DNA of 64,000 nucleotides from Aminobacter sp. AP02 (GTDB lineage Bacteria; Pseudomonadota; Alphaproteobacteria; Rhizobiales; Rhizobiaceae). The position numbers and the translations under genes were made by a program. Positions 48,332 to 56,239 of this stretch are shown here, one piece after another. The stretch covers positions 1 to 64,000 of the forward strand of contig NZ_QGGX01000013.1 of assembly GCF_003148805.1 (NCBI RefSeq). Direction: 5' to 3'. Under the pieces are notes generated by a model, which made no database searches, was not told where the DNA came from, and saw only the letters and a list, made by a program, of their open reading frames with translations. Each line of letters begins with the position of its first letter. Position 1 is the stretch's first letter.

Positions 48332-48360
48332 AACCCGGTCATCAGGTGATGGCCGGGTTG
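48332..48360 (+). terminator. Hairpin after prfB
   Basis: AACCCGG with an inner CATCA pairs to TGATG and CCGGGTT around a two-base loop. No T run follows, so termination is uncertain. Confidence 0.5.
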
Positions 48361-48368
48361 TCTACTCC

Positions 48369-48393
48369 GGAACATTTTAAGCAACTTTTCGTT
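48369..48393 (+). promoter_or_regulatory. EcfG (general stress response) promoter
   Basis: GGAAC at 48369-48373 and CGTT at 48390-48393 are exactly 16 bases apart, the consensus for the alphaproteobacterial stress sigma factor EcfG. The -10 element ends 52 bases before the ATG of the gene at 48446. Confidence 0.72.
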
Positions 48394-48445
48394 AACCGCG
48401 CGGGCGCAGGATTCGCTTGGGAGGGTGATCTCAAGGGAAAGCGTC

Positions 48446-48784
48446 ATGCTGCGCCCAGGAAAATCGAGCCCATGCCGATACGCTCTGGCTGTATCCGCAC
48501 TCGCTCTCATATCGCTTGTCACGCCCCCAGCCCTTTCGCATGACGCCCCCAAGGGGTGGAACTATCCCTTCGCTTGCTGTTCTGGATACGACTGCCGCGA
48601 AGTGCCGAAAAAGGCGATTAGCGAGCGTCCGCAGGGCTACGTCATCGAACGCACCGGTGAGATTGTCACCTACCACGACGCGCGCGTCAAAACCTCGCCT
48701 GACGGCGAATACCATTGGTGTTCGGTTGGCGGCGCCGAAGACACCAGGACCATCTGCCTGTTCGTGCCGTCAAGATCCTACTAA
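48446..48784 (+). CDS. Small secreted protein of unknown function
   Basis: A 112-residue protein with a signal peptide (ALAVSALALISLVTPPALS) and a mature part starting HDAPKGWNYPFACCSGYDCR. The cysteines in ACCSGYDC and in YHWCSVGGAEDTRTICLF could form disulfides in the periplasm. AAGGGAAA lies about 7 bases before the ATG. Its EcfG-type promoter suggests it is made under general stress. No known family was recognised. Confidence 0.75.
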   Translation: MLRPGKSSPCRYALAVSALALISLVTPPALSHDAPKGWNYPFACCSGYDCREVPKKAISERPQGYVIERTGEIVTYHDARVKTSPDGEYHWCSVGGAEDTRTICLFVPSRSY

Positions 48785-49029
48785 GCCTGCGGGTAGGGCT
48801 TGATTTCGCGGTCGTTCGACGACTTCAAGCGCGGCACGAAAGAGGTTGTAGCGTTCGACAGAAAGAACCTTTGGTAAGAGGCAAAATTTCTCATGCAGCG
48901 CGAGCGTGAGTTTGCTCGCTTGTTACTGCCGCCGTTCCGTTTTTCGCCGTATTTCATGCTACAAGGCCGGGGAAGGGCTTTGCGCGGTGCGCCGTTGCGT
49001 TTCGCGGGTACTGAGAGGGACATCCTTAT

Positions 49030-49677
49030 ATGAAGAAGACAGTGATTTTCGTGCTGGCTGGCAGCATGTTTGTCGGCGCCTGCACGACCGACCCGTATAC
49101 GGGTCAGCAGAAGGTTTCGAACGCCGCCGCAGGCGCAGGCATCGGCGCGCTGGCTGGTGCAGGCCTCGGCCTGCTCGCTGGCGGCAACGACCGCCGCAAT
49201 GCGCTGATTGGCGCTGGCGTCGGCGCTTTGGCCGGTGGCCTTGCCGGCGGCTACATGGACAGGCAGGAATCCGAACTGCGCGCCCAGCTTCAGGGCACCG
49301 GCGTCAGCGTCACCCGAGCCGGCGACCAGATCATCCTGAACATGCCGTCAAACATCACCTTCGCGACTGATCAGGACGCTGTGAAGTCGGGCTTCTACGG
49401 AACCCTCAATTCCGTGGCCCTCGTGCTGAAGAAGTTCAACCAGACCACGGTCGACGTGTTCGGCCACACCGATTCGACCGGTGGCGACCAGCACAATTTC
49501 GACCTGTCGCAGCGCCGCGCACTTTCGGTCGCGAACTACCTTGGCGCCCAGGGAGTCGATTCGCGTCGCTTCGCCGTCACTGGCTTCGGTGCGACCCGTC
49601 CGATAGCCTCCAACGCAACCGCCGAAGGCCGCGCGCAGAACCGCCGCGTCGAAATCCAGCTGTCGCCGCTCACCTGA
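49030..49677 (+). CDS. OmpA family lipoprotein with glycine-zipper (YiaD-like)
   Basis: A 215-residue outer-membrane lipoprotein. The signal peptide ends in FVGAC, the lipobox (lipidated cysteine near residue 18). A glycine-zipper region follows (AGAGIGALAGAGLGLLAGG and GALAGGLAGGYMD). The C-terminal OmpA domain has NITFATDQDAVKSGF, DVFGHTDSTGGDQHN and DLSQRRALSVANYLGAQ, as in YiaD. It anchors the outer membrane to the wall. GAGAGGGA lies 9 bases before the ATG. Confidence 0.93.
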   Translation: MKKTVIFVLAGSMFVGACTTDPYTGQQKVSNAAAGAGIGALAGAGLGLLAGGNDRRNALIGAGVGALAGGLAGGYMDRQESELRAQLQGTGVSVTRAGDQIILNMPSNITFATDQDAVKSGFYGTLNSVALVLKKFNQTTVDVFGHTDSTGGDQHNFDLSQRRALSVANYLGAQGVDSRRFAVTGFGATRPIASNATAEGRAQNRRVEIQLSPLT

Positions 49678-49701
49678 GCCGCGCAGGCAAGAGATCCAAG
49701 G

Positions 49702-49729
49702 AAAACGGCCCCGAAAGGGGCCGTTTTTC
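49702..49729 (+). terminator. Terminator after the OmpA lipoprotein gene
   Basis: AAAACGGCCCC pairs with GGGGCCGTTTT around a GAAA loop, followed by a T run. Confidence 0.9.
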
Positions 49730-49804
49730 GTTCAAGCGCCACGAAGATACTAATCGATCCGGAATACGCGCCGCTGCTTGTTCAGTTTTCCCGGCCGCCA
49801 AAAG

Positions 49805-49837
49805 AAAAGCGGCCCACGAATGGACCGCTTTTCACTC
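49805..49837 (-). terminator. Terminator of the second RhlE gene
   Basis: AAAAGCGG pairs with CCGCTTTT around an imperfect inner stem and a CGAA loop. On the minus strand it is followed by CTTTT. Confidence 0.8.
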
Positions 49838-49853
49838 ATGAAGCGCTTGGCAT

Positions 49854-51395
49854 TCAGATGTTTGTCGAAATCAGCATGAAGGCCGGCAGGTCGTCGCCAA
49901 AGCCAACCGTGCGGTCGTCGTCTTCCTCGCGATCGCGATTGTTGCGGCGGTGGCCGCGATTGTCGTCACGGCGCGGCTTGTCTTCTTGCTCGCGTGGCTT
50001 GCGGTCGGCGTTGCCGTTCCGGATCGCTTCCTTGCGCACGCGGCGCTCGTCGATGTCGGACACGACGTTGTCGACGGGAGCTTCGGTTGCGGAAGCGGCG
50101 GTCTCGACGACCGGCGCTTCTTCACGCGGCTTGCGGTCGCGCTCGCGACCATGCCTGTCCTTGCCGGCGCGGCGCGGCGCACCGCGGCCACGGCGCGGAG
50201 CCTCGTCTTCGCCTTCACTGGCAACGACGGTCGACAGGTCGCCATCGTGCCATTCGACCGGCAGGCCGGTCAGCCGCTCGATGGCGTCGACATATTTGGT
50301 GTCGGACTTGGTGACGATGGTGAAGGCTTTGCCGAGGCGTCCGGCACGGCCGGTGCGGCCGATGCGGTGGACATAATCTTCCGCATGAATCGGAACATCA
50401 TAGTTGAAGACGTGACTTACTTCGGGAATGTCGAGGCCGCGCGCTGCGACGTCGGAGGCGACGAGCAGCTTCAGTTTGCCGTCGCGGAAGCCCGCGAGCA
50501 TCGCCATGCGGGCGCGCTGGTCCATGTCGCCATGAAGTGCGCCTGCGTCGAAGTCGTGCTTGACCAGCGAGCGGAACAGTTCGGAAACGTCGACCTTGCG
50601 GTTGCAGAAGATGATGGCGTTCTTGATCGCATCGCCTTCGGCATTGATCAGCTTGCGCAGCGTTTCGCGCTTGTCCCAAGGCTTGGGGCCGGACTTGACG
50701 AGGCGCTGCGTGATGTTGGTGCTGGTCGACGCTGCCTTGGAGACCTCGACGCGAACCGGCGCATGCAGAAACTGCTCGGTCAGCTTGGTGATCTCGGGCG
50801 GCATTGTCGCCGAGAAGAACAGCGTCTGACGCGTGAACGGGATCAGCTTGCAGATGCGTTCGATGTCGGGAATGAATCCCATGTCGAGCATGCGGTCGGC
50901 TTCGTCGATGACCAGGATCTCGACCCCGGTGAGCAGAAGCTTGCCGCGTTCGAAATGGTCGAGCATGCGGCCGGGCGTGGCGATCAAGACGTCGGCGCCG
51001 CGCTCAAGCTTCTTTTCCTGCTCGTCGAACGACACGCCGCCGATCAGAAGCGCGATGTTGAGACGGTGGTTCTTGCCGTATTTGACGAAGTTCTCTTCGA
51101 CCTGGGCAGCGAGTTCGCGCGTCGGTTCGAGGATCAGCGTGCGCGGCATGCGCGCCCTGGCACGGCCTTTTTCGAGGCGTGTCAGCATAGGCAGCACGAA
51201 GGATGCCGTCTTGCCGGTACCTGTCTGAGCGATGCCGAGTACGTCCTTGCCCTGCAGCGCGTGCGGAATCGCACCTGCCTGGATCGGCGTAGGCTGCGTG
51301 TAGCCGGCGTCGGTGACTGCGGAAAGGACCTTCGGCGAAAGGCCGAGGTCTGCGAAGGTCAACGCTTCTGGAGCGGTCTGAGTGTCTTCGGACAA
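49854..51395 (-). CDS. DEAD-box RNA helicase, RhlE-like, with long basic tail
   Basis: A 513-residue RNA helicase. Motifs in order are PTPIQAGAIPHAL (Q motif), AQTGTGKTASF, EPTRELAAQ, ATPGRMLDHF, VIDEADRMLDMGF, SATMP, FCNRKVDVSELF, ASDVAARGLD and HRIGRTGRAG. A C-terminal tail of about 130 residues is rich in Arg, Lys and Asp (PRRGRGAPRRAGK ... RRNNRDREEDDD), probably for RNA binding. The TTG at 51395 was chosen to start MSEDTQTAPEALTF; TTGs at 51464 and 51419 are open but lack ribosome binding sites. It complements the RhlE gene at 23207. Confidence 0.9.
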   Translation of the reverse strand: MSEDTQTAPEALTFADLGLSPKVLSAVTDAGYTQPTPIQAGAIPHALQGKDVLGIAQTGTGKTASFVLPMLTRLEKGRARARMPRTLILEPTRELAAQVEENFVKYGKNHRLNIALLIGGVSFDEQEKKLERGADVLIATPGRMLDHFERGKLLLTGVEILVIDEADRMLDMGFIPDIERICKLIPFTRQTLFFSATMPPEITKLTEQFLHAPVRVEVSKAASTSTNITQRLVKSGPKPWDKRETLRKLINAEGDAIKNAIIFCNRKVDVSELFRSLVKHDFDAGALHGDMDQRARMAMLAGFRDGKLKLLVASDVAARGLDIPEVSHVFNYDVPIHAEDYVHRIGRTGRAGRLGKAFTIVTKSDTKYVDAIERLTGLPVEWHDGDLSTVVASEGEDEAPRRGRGAPRRAGKDRHGRERDRKPREEAPVVETAASATEAPVDNVVSDIDERRVRKEAIRNGNADRKPREQEDKPRRDDNRGHRRNNRDREEDDDRTVGFGDDLPAFMLISTNI

Positions 51396-51562
51396 GTTTG
51401 TTGGCTGTCTTTGCTCGTTCAAGGGCGCGGCGCTTTGACCACGACAGGCGCAACTCGCCTGCAATATGCCGCAACGCGATAGGCGTAAGTGCGCGAATTG
51501 TCAACTCAAACTGGCAGCCGAACAGCTATTGCGTCTGTTTACTTCAAGCTTTGGCCTAATGT

Positions 51563-52336
51563 TCAGTATTTGAATTGCTCCGCCAGGATACGCTCGCTCC
51601 AGGAATGACCGGGATCGAACAGCAAGGTTGCGGTGTGCATCGCGGATTCCCTGACTTCCACGGAGACCACCGACTTGACTTCGGTATGGTCGGCGACTGC
51701 GTTTACCGGGCGTTTGGGCTCTTCCAGAATGTCGAAGCGAACAACGGCGGTCTTCGGTAGCAGGGCTCCACGCCAGCGCCGTGGCCTAAAAGGACTGACT
51801 GGGGTTAGTGCCAGCAGTGGCGCGTCGAGCGGCAGGATCGGGCCGTGGGCCGACAAGTTGTAGGCCGTGGATCCGGCGGGTGTTGCCACCATCACGCCGT
51901 CGCAGATCAGCTCTTCGAGCCTGACCTTGCCGTCGACCGAGATCCGTAACCGCGCCGCCTGGTAGGATTGGCGCAACAGCGAGACTTCGTTGATGGCAAG
52001 CGCCTGCCTGGTTTCGCCGGTACTATCGAGCGTTTCCATTTCAAGCGGACGGATAGTCTCGGCGACGGCGGCGGCAAGGCGCGCGGGGAGGGCGTGTTCA
52101 TGATACTCGTTCATCAGGAACCCGACTGTACCGCGGTTCATGCCATAGACACGCTTGCCGGTGCTCATGGTTTCGCGCAACGTCTGCAAAAGGAAGCCGT
52201 CGCCGCCAAGCGCCACGATGATGTCGGCCTGATCGTAAGGCATCTGTCCATAGCGCTTGGAAAGGCGCTCGGCGGCGGCGTCTGCTTCAGCCGTGCCCGA
52301 CGATGCGAGCGAAAATGTCAGCGATTTGGCGTCCAT
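51563..52336 (-). CDS. nadK: NAD kinase
   Basis: A 257-residue enzyme that phosphorylates NAD to NADP. The GGDG motif ([17 protein letters not shown]) is near residue 42 and the NAD site [20 protein letters not shown] is near 145. The C-terminal beta domain ends with [26 protein letters not shown] precedes the ATG at 52336, which gives the family start [11 protein letters not shown]; longer frames are open but have no support. It is followed after 98 bases by the start region of the RhlE gene in the same direction, probably independent. Confidence 0.93.
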   Translation of the reverse strand: MDAKSLTFSLASSGTAEADAAAERLSKRYGQMPYDQADIIVALGGDGFLLQTLRETMSTGKRVYGMNRGTVGFLMNEYHEHALPARLAAAVAETIRPLEMETLDSTGETRQALAINEVSLLRQSYQAARLRISVDGKVRLEELICDGVMVATPAGSTAYNLSAHGPILPLDAPLLALTPVSPFRPRRWRGALLPKTAVVRFDILEEPKRPVNAVADHTEVKSVVSVEVRESAMHTATLLFDPGHSWSERILAEQFKY

Positions 52337-52479
52337 GTGCTCCCTACAGGCGGTCCGAACGCCGATGTCGTCCGCCGGCAACGGGGTAGCATGCTGATTT
52401 GGCGAAGCAAAGGGAGCGAGTGTCGGCTGGCGTCGTGGCCGAACGTTATCCGTCCTGCGCCTGCACGCTGGCAGAGAGA

Positions 52480-52647
52480 TCAGCCCAGACCAGTAGCGTG
52501 GCGCAGATAAAAGGCGAGGGCGATGAAGCCGATGAAAGCGGCGATGCCGGTCCAATCGATCCGCGCTTCCTTGATCTGGTGAAACAGCTTGAGCAACAGC
52601 AGCCAAGCGACGATCACCACCACGGCAACAACCACGACCCTGAGCAT
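52480..52647 (-). CDS. Small inner-membrane protein, 55 residues
   Basis: A short open frame starting [20 protein letters not shown]. Two membrane segments are visible, the second being [21 protein letters not shown] strong GGAGGTGG ribosome binding site lies about 5 bases upstream of the ATG. It is upstream of nadK in the same direction, 143 bases away. No domain or function is recognised. Confidence 0.68.
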   Translation of the reverse strand: MLRVVVVAVVVIVAWLLLLKLFHQIKEARIDWTGIAAFIGFIALAFYLRHATGLG

Positions 52648-52806
52648 GTACCACCTCCGGCGCAGGGCATGTTCGACCCGCGAGCGACATGTAGTGAGTG
52701 GGGATGCGCTGTTTTAGGCCTCTCAGGCAACGTTGCCTGGGGATGCATCATTGCTCGCTCGAAATTGTCTTTACTGCGCCGCAAAATGTGCTAACCGGAG
52801 CGAATT

Positions 52807-52882
52807 GCCCTTGTAGCTCAGCTGGTAGAGCAGCGGTTTTGTAAACCGAAGGTCGCGGGTTCGATTCCTGCCGGGGGCACCA
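52807..52882 (+). tRNA. tRNA-Thr (anticodon UGU) with encoded CCA
   Basis: A complete cloverleaf of 73 bases (52807-52879) plus CCA at 52880-52882. The acceptor pairs GCCCTTG with CGGGGGC. The anticodon TGT lies at 52840-52842 within TTTGTAA, so it reads ACA (and probably other ACN) threonine codons. The T-loop sequence TTCGATT is normal. Its 3' half is the likely attachment site for the element that follows. Confidence 0.97.
52846..52882 (+). other. Likely attL core of the integrated element (tRNA-Thr 3' half)
   Basis: The integrase gene begins 165 bases after the tRNA end, and P4-type integrases recombine in the anticodon or T-loop part of tRNA genes. The exact crossover core cannot be fixed without the attR copy, which lies outside the window. 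Inference from position. Confidence 0.5.
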
Positions 52883-53005
52883 CTCACCCTATCAAGCAAG
52901 TCCAGAAGCGTCTACAGTATGGCGGATTTCTGGGCTTCTTAGCGTGCCAGTAGTCTATGGCTGTCCAACCGGGTCCCGTTGCATCTAACGAATTTGCGGG
53001 TATCA

Positions 53006-53029
53006 CTGGGGGTATCGCGATACCCCCAG
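53006..53029. repeat. 24-bp perfect palindrome in a GGTATC repeat array before the integrase
   Basis: A perfect palindrome centred on GCGC-free TATCGCGATA spans 53006-53029. Two plus-strand copies of GGGTATC start at 52998 and 53010 and two inverted copies (GATACCC) start at 53019 and 53037. All four lie just upstream of the integrase ATG at 53048, so they may be an operator or arm-type binding sites. Confidence 0.72.
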
Positions 53030-53047
53030 ATGAGGCGATACCCCCAA

Positions 53048-54265
53048 ATGCCACTTACCGACGCAGCGATTAGACATCTAAAGCCCGGTCCCAAATCCCA
53101 CAAAGTAGCCGATAGTGCTGGTCTTTTTCTGTTTGTTACCGAGAGCGGCAGCAAGCTATGGCGCATGCGCTATCGCTTCGGTGGCAAGGAGAAGGTTCTC
53201 TCGTTCGGATCATATCCTGAGGTCTCGCTCGCGGAGGCAAGAGAAAAGCGAGATGATGCTCGACGCCTTCTCCGCGAGGGTACCGACCCCAGCGAGCAAA
53301 AGCGTATCGAGAAGCTGACCAGCGCCTTGAGCCGCGAGAACACTTTTGGCGCCATCGCCGAGGAGTATGTGCTCCTGCTCAAGCGGAAAAGTCGAGCTCA
53401 GGCCACGATCAACAAAGTTGAGTGGCTTCTGGACTTTGCTCGGCCGGCTCTTGGCAAGCGACCAGTTCGCGAGATCATGGCGCCTGAAATCCTGGCCGTT
53501 CTGCGTCATATTGAAAAGCGTGGCCGTCTGGAAACGGCCCACCGGCTTCGAAGCACTATTGGCGCGGTCTTTCGCTTTGCAATCGCCAGTGGCCTTGCCG
53601 ACGCTGATCCGTCGCAGGCGCTGCGCGGCGCCGTGGCGCCGCCCACCGTTCGCCATCACGCGGCATTGACCTCGGCAAAGGAGGTTGGCGCGCTTCTGCG
53701 CGCCATTCGGGGATATGACGGTAGCCCCGAGGTCCGCATCGCACTCGAACTTGCCGCAGTCCTTTTTCCTCGACCCGGGGAGCTTCGCCAGGCCGAATGG
53801 CGGGAGATCGACTTCGATGGGAAGGTTTGGACCGTCCCCGCCGAGCGCATGAAAATGCGCGAGGAACATAGAGTTCCATTGCCGGCCCAATCTATTGCGC
53901 TCCTGCGCGAGCTCTATGCCATCTCTGGCCGAGGCAAGCTCTTGTTTCCATCCGTGCGATCTGGCACCCGGCCGATCAGCGACGGCACCATGAACGCCGC
54001 CCTGCGCCGGCTCGCGTACACCTCCGATCAGATGACGGCCCACGGCTTCCGCAGCACCGCCAGCACGCTTTTGAATGAAAGTGGCAAATGGTCGACCGAC
54101 GCGATCGAGCGGCAACTTGCACATCAGGACGGCAACGAAATCAGGCGCATCTACCAGCGTGGCGCGTTCTGGCCGGAACGGGTAGAGATGATGGGCTGGT
54201 GGGCCGACTATCTCGACACGCTGAGGAAGGGTGCTGAGATCGTGCCGTTCGAGGCACGGCGATGA
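53048..54265 (+). CDS. int: Tyrosine-type site-specific integrase (P4-like, N-terminal arm-binding domain)
   Basis: A 405-residue recombinase. The N-terminal DUF4102-type arm-binding domain starts MPLTDAAIRHLKPGPKSHKV and continues LFLFVTESGSKLWRMRYRFG. The catalytic domain holds the first arginine in LFPRPGELRQAEW near residue 240. HGFRSTASTLLNE near 332 gives the HxxR pair, and LAHQDGNEIRRIYQRG near 368 gives the late histidine and the nucleophilic tyrosine. It should insert the element at the tRNA-Thr site. ATG 53048 was chosen over 52979 because the palindrome array lies between them. The next gene overlaps its stop by 4 bases. Confidence 0.95.
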   Translation: MPLTDAAIRHLKPGPKSHKVADSAGLFLFVTESGSKLWRMRYRFGGKEKVLSFGSYPEVSLAEAREKRDDARRLLREGTDPSEQKRIEKLTSALSRENTFGAIAEEYVLLLKRKSRAQATINKVEWLLDFARPALGKRPVREIMAPEILAVLRHIEKRGRLETAHRLRSTIGAVFRFAIASGLADADPSQALRGAVAPPTVRHHAALTSAKEVGALLRAIRGYDGSPEVRIALELAAVLFPRPGELRQAEWREIDFDGKVWTVPAERMKMREEHRVPLPAQSIALLRELYAISGRGKLLFPSVRSGTRPISDGTMNAALRRLAYTSDQMTAHGFRSTASTLLNESGKWSTDAIERQLAHQDGNEIRRIYQRGAFWPERVEMMGWWADYLDTLRKGAEIVPFEARR

Positions 54266-55053
54266 GTGGGCGGTTGGGCAGCATCGTCGATGTGAATTGG
54301 CTCCATCTCGACACGTCTATCGAGCAGGCGCGCAGCCGCATCGACGGCCGGGAATACCCGGTCGCACCACTGTCGGCCGATCAGGTGACGGAGTTGGCGG
54401 GTGCGCTCGATATTGCTGTCGATACACGCATGGCATGGGCGCTCAACGATGCAGTCCGCGCCTCGGTACGCAATCTCGCGGCATTCTTCGATACCCCCGA
54501 TGCAGAAACCACGGCGAGATATGAACGCCAGCGCGGTGATGAATTTGCGCGGTTCGCGAACGATCCTGCGCGCACAATTCTCTCGACCGCCCACAATCCC
54601 GGCGCGCAAGCAGCTCATGATCTCCTACGCGAACTCGCCGATCACCACGGTTACGATCCTGCGACTACCGTTGGCGCGTCGGCAATCGGTGACCTTGCGG
54701 CGGCTCTCCTTCGGGAAAAGCCGCCGCGCGCAGATTTTCGTTTAGTGCAGGGCGAGGCGCAGCTATTTGACGACATCACTGGCTTTATCGCTGCAATTGC
54801 ACCGGAACGGCTCGACGAGCTTCCGTCAAATGAGCATCGCGGAAAAGAGACACCAGCCATCGTGTTCGTGGCCGAGTTTTTCATAAAGGTCGCCGACCGT
54901 GTACGCGCGTCGTTTCCGCAGGATGGACAAGTGCAGGAGCGGCTCGACAAGCTCAAGATTAAGACGCCTGGGGGCATTCTTGATGGCCTTCGCACTGCCC
55001 GGAAACGGAACAGGGAGCAACAGGAATTGGCAGCCCGAGGGGCAAACCCATAG
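54262..55053 (+). CDS. Unknown protein coupled to the integrase
   Basis: A 263-residue protein whose ATG overlaps the integrase stop (ATGA). It is mostly alpha-helical and acidic, starting MSGRLGSIVDVNWLHLDTSI, with a segment FVAEFFIKVADRVRASFPQ and a basic end (RTARKRNREQQELAARGANP). No signal peptide, membrane helix or cysteine cluster is seen. The coupling suggests a role with the integrase, for example in regulation of excision, but nothing in the sequence proves it. Confidence 0.6.
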   Translation: MSGRLGSIVDVNWLHLDTSIEQARSRIDGREYPVAPLSADQVTELAGALDIAVDTRMAWALNDAVRASVRNLAAFFDTPDAETTARYERQRGDEFARFANDPARTILSTAHNPGAQAAHDLLRELADHHGYDPATTVGASAIGDLAAALLREKPPRADFRLVQGEAQLFDDITGFIAAIAPERLDELPSNEHRGKETPAIVFVAEFFIKVADRVRASFPQDGQVQERLDKLKIKTPGGILDGLRTARKRNREQQELAARGANP

Positions 55054-55072
55054 AGGCGGCGATTTTCAGCGG

Positions 55073-55084
55073 TTTTGCGCAAAA
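55073..55084. promoter_or_regulatory. 12-bp palindrome before the small HTH gene
   Basis: TTTTGCGCAAAA is a perfect palindrome 68 bases upstream of the gene at 55152. A pair of CACGGCA repeats follows near 55115. A possible operator, with no further evidence. Confidence 0.35.
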
Positions 55085-55151
55085 AATGCCCGCCTATGTG
55101 ATTTAGGCAGTCCACGGCAGGTTCACGGCATCCATCAATAAGGGTGCCGAC

Positions 55152-55343
55152 ATGACAAATCACCTTCGATCAATCAAAGAAACCGCAGCCGCCCTTGGCA
55201 TCAGCCGGTCGAAACTGTTCCTCGAAATCAAGGCCGGCAAGATTGCTGTTAGGAAGATCGGGTCGCGCACTCTGATCTCCGACAGCGAGATTGCGCGCTA
55301 TCTCGGAACGCTCCCAGAAATCCGGCGGGGGAGGGCAGCGTGA
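55152..55343 (+). CDS. Small helix-turn-helix protein, excisionase/AlpA-like
   Basis: A 63-residue DNA-binding protein. The helix-turn-helix reads IKETAAALGISRSKLFLEIK, and KIAVRKIGSRTLISDSEIAR is the typical wing of MerR-like excisionase proteins (HTH_17). Such proteins direct excision or regulate the element. AGGGTG lies about 7 bases upstream of the ATG. The stop overlaps the start of the replication gene at 55343, so they are coupled. Confidence 0.82.
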   Translation: MTNHLRSIKETAAALGISRSKLFLEIKAGKIAVRKIGSRTLISDSEIARYLGTLPEIRRGRAA

Positions 55344-56239
55344 TGGCCGCCTCGCTCTTAGACAAATGGCAGGCCATGGAGGCCGTTACGGCCTCCGAAC
55401 TGCCACCGGCCGCGAAGCTCGTCTTCTTTCGGCTTCTGGCCCACATGAACACAAAAACGGGGCGCTGTGATCCATCGTATCAGACCCTTGCCGGAGGCAC
55501 GTCGATAACCAGGCGCGGCGTCATCGATATGGTCAAGGTGCTCGAAAATGACGGCTTGCTGACGGTCGAGCGATCTTCGGGTGGCGCGCCCGGCTCGGGA
55601 TATTCGGTCAATCGATACCTGATCCACCTTCCCCGCAGGAGTGAAGAAAACGGCACCGGTGAGGTGAACAGCGTTCACCATGGGAGTGTGGAAAACTTCA
55701 CTAGGGGTAGTGAAGAATACGGCACTCCCCCTAGTGAAGAAAACAGCGTGGGAGGGGTGAAGAAATCCGCACTCAAATACGGGAATAGAACACGGGAAGG
55801 TGAATACAGGAAATTAAACACGGGAAATGAACACTCTCCGCGAGAGCGGGGTTTTGGTCGCGGATCAATCGAAGAAGGACCGGACATAGACGGTTCCTTC
55901 CCTGTCTTTTGGAAGCACTATCCACGCCGAGTGAATGAGCCGAAAGCTCGCGCTGCCTATGTGCTGGCGATCCGGTCAGGTGCTGATCCGGACGTGATCT
56001 TGCAAGGATGTATGAGATATGCAGCCGACCGATCCGGTCAGGAAGCGCGGTTCACCGCACACGCAGCGACATGGCTCGCCAATCGGCGGTGGGAAGACGA
56101 GGCACCGCGCGCAGGCGCGGCACCGATCATCGACGAGAGTGGAAAGGTGATTGAGTTCTCGGCGGCCCGCCAGCCGCAGAGGGAAACAGAATTGGAGCGC
56201 ATCGCACGCATCTGCGGTCTGCGGGGGGTTGCATCATGA
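55343..56239 (+). CDS. Helix-turn-helix replication-initiator-like protein
   Basis: A 298-residue protein. The N-terminal 95 residues form a winged helix (ASELPPAAKLVFFRLLAHMN, then TSITRRGVIDMVKVLENDG). A repeated linker of about 45 residues follows (SEENGTGEV, SEEYGTPPSEENSVGGVKKS) and is encoded by iteron-like DNA. The C-terminal part reads VFWKHYPRRVNEPKARAAYV near 190, as in phage and plasmid initiator proteins. GGGGGAGGG precedes the ATG, and a GTG at 55340 is the alternative. It should bind the origin and recruit the host replisome. The next gene overlaps by 4 bases. Confidence 0.72.
   Translation: MAASLLDKWQAMEAVTASELPPAAKLVFFRLLAHMNTKTGRCDPSYQTLAGGTSITRRGVIDMVKVLENDGLLTVERSSGGAPGSGYSVNRYLIHLPRRSEENGTGEVNSVHHGSVENFTRGSEEYGTPPSEENSVGGVKKSALKYGNRTREGEYRKLNTGNEHSPRERGFGRGSIEEGPDIDGSFPVFWKHYPRRVNEPKARAAYVLAIRSGADPDVILQGCMRYAADRSGQEARFTAHAATWLANRRWEDEAPRAGAAPIIDESGKVIEFSAARQPQRETELERIARICGLRGVAS
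55640..55772. repeat. Iteron array within the initiator gene (candidate replication origin)
   Basis: Four 17-base direct repeats of AGTGAAGAAAACGGCAC type start at 55640, 55709, 55733 and 55756, the last two degenerate. Between them lie an inverted CTTCACT (55696), a GGTGAAC/GTTCACC dyad (55663-55679) and a CACTAGGGG/CCCCTAGTG pair. The AT-rich stretch 55780-55830 follows. Confidence 0.7.

Noticed and set aside
49950-51482. 510-codon plus-strand frame opposite the second RhlE helicase
   Set aside because: Shadow of the helicase gene; composition mirrors its codons.
55640-55772. CRISPR-like array from the repeated 17-base units
   Set aside because: The repeats lie inside an open reading frame, spacers are irregular and no cas genes are near; iterons explain them better.
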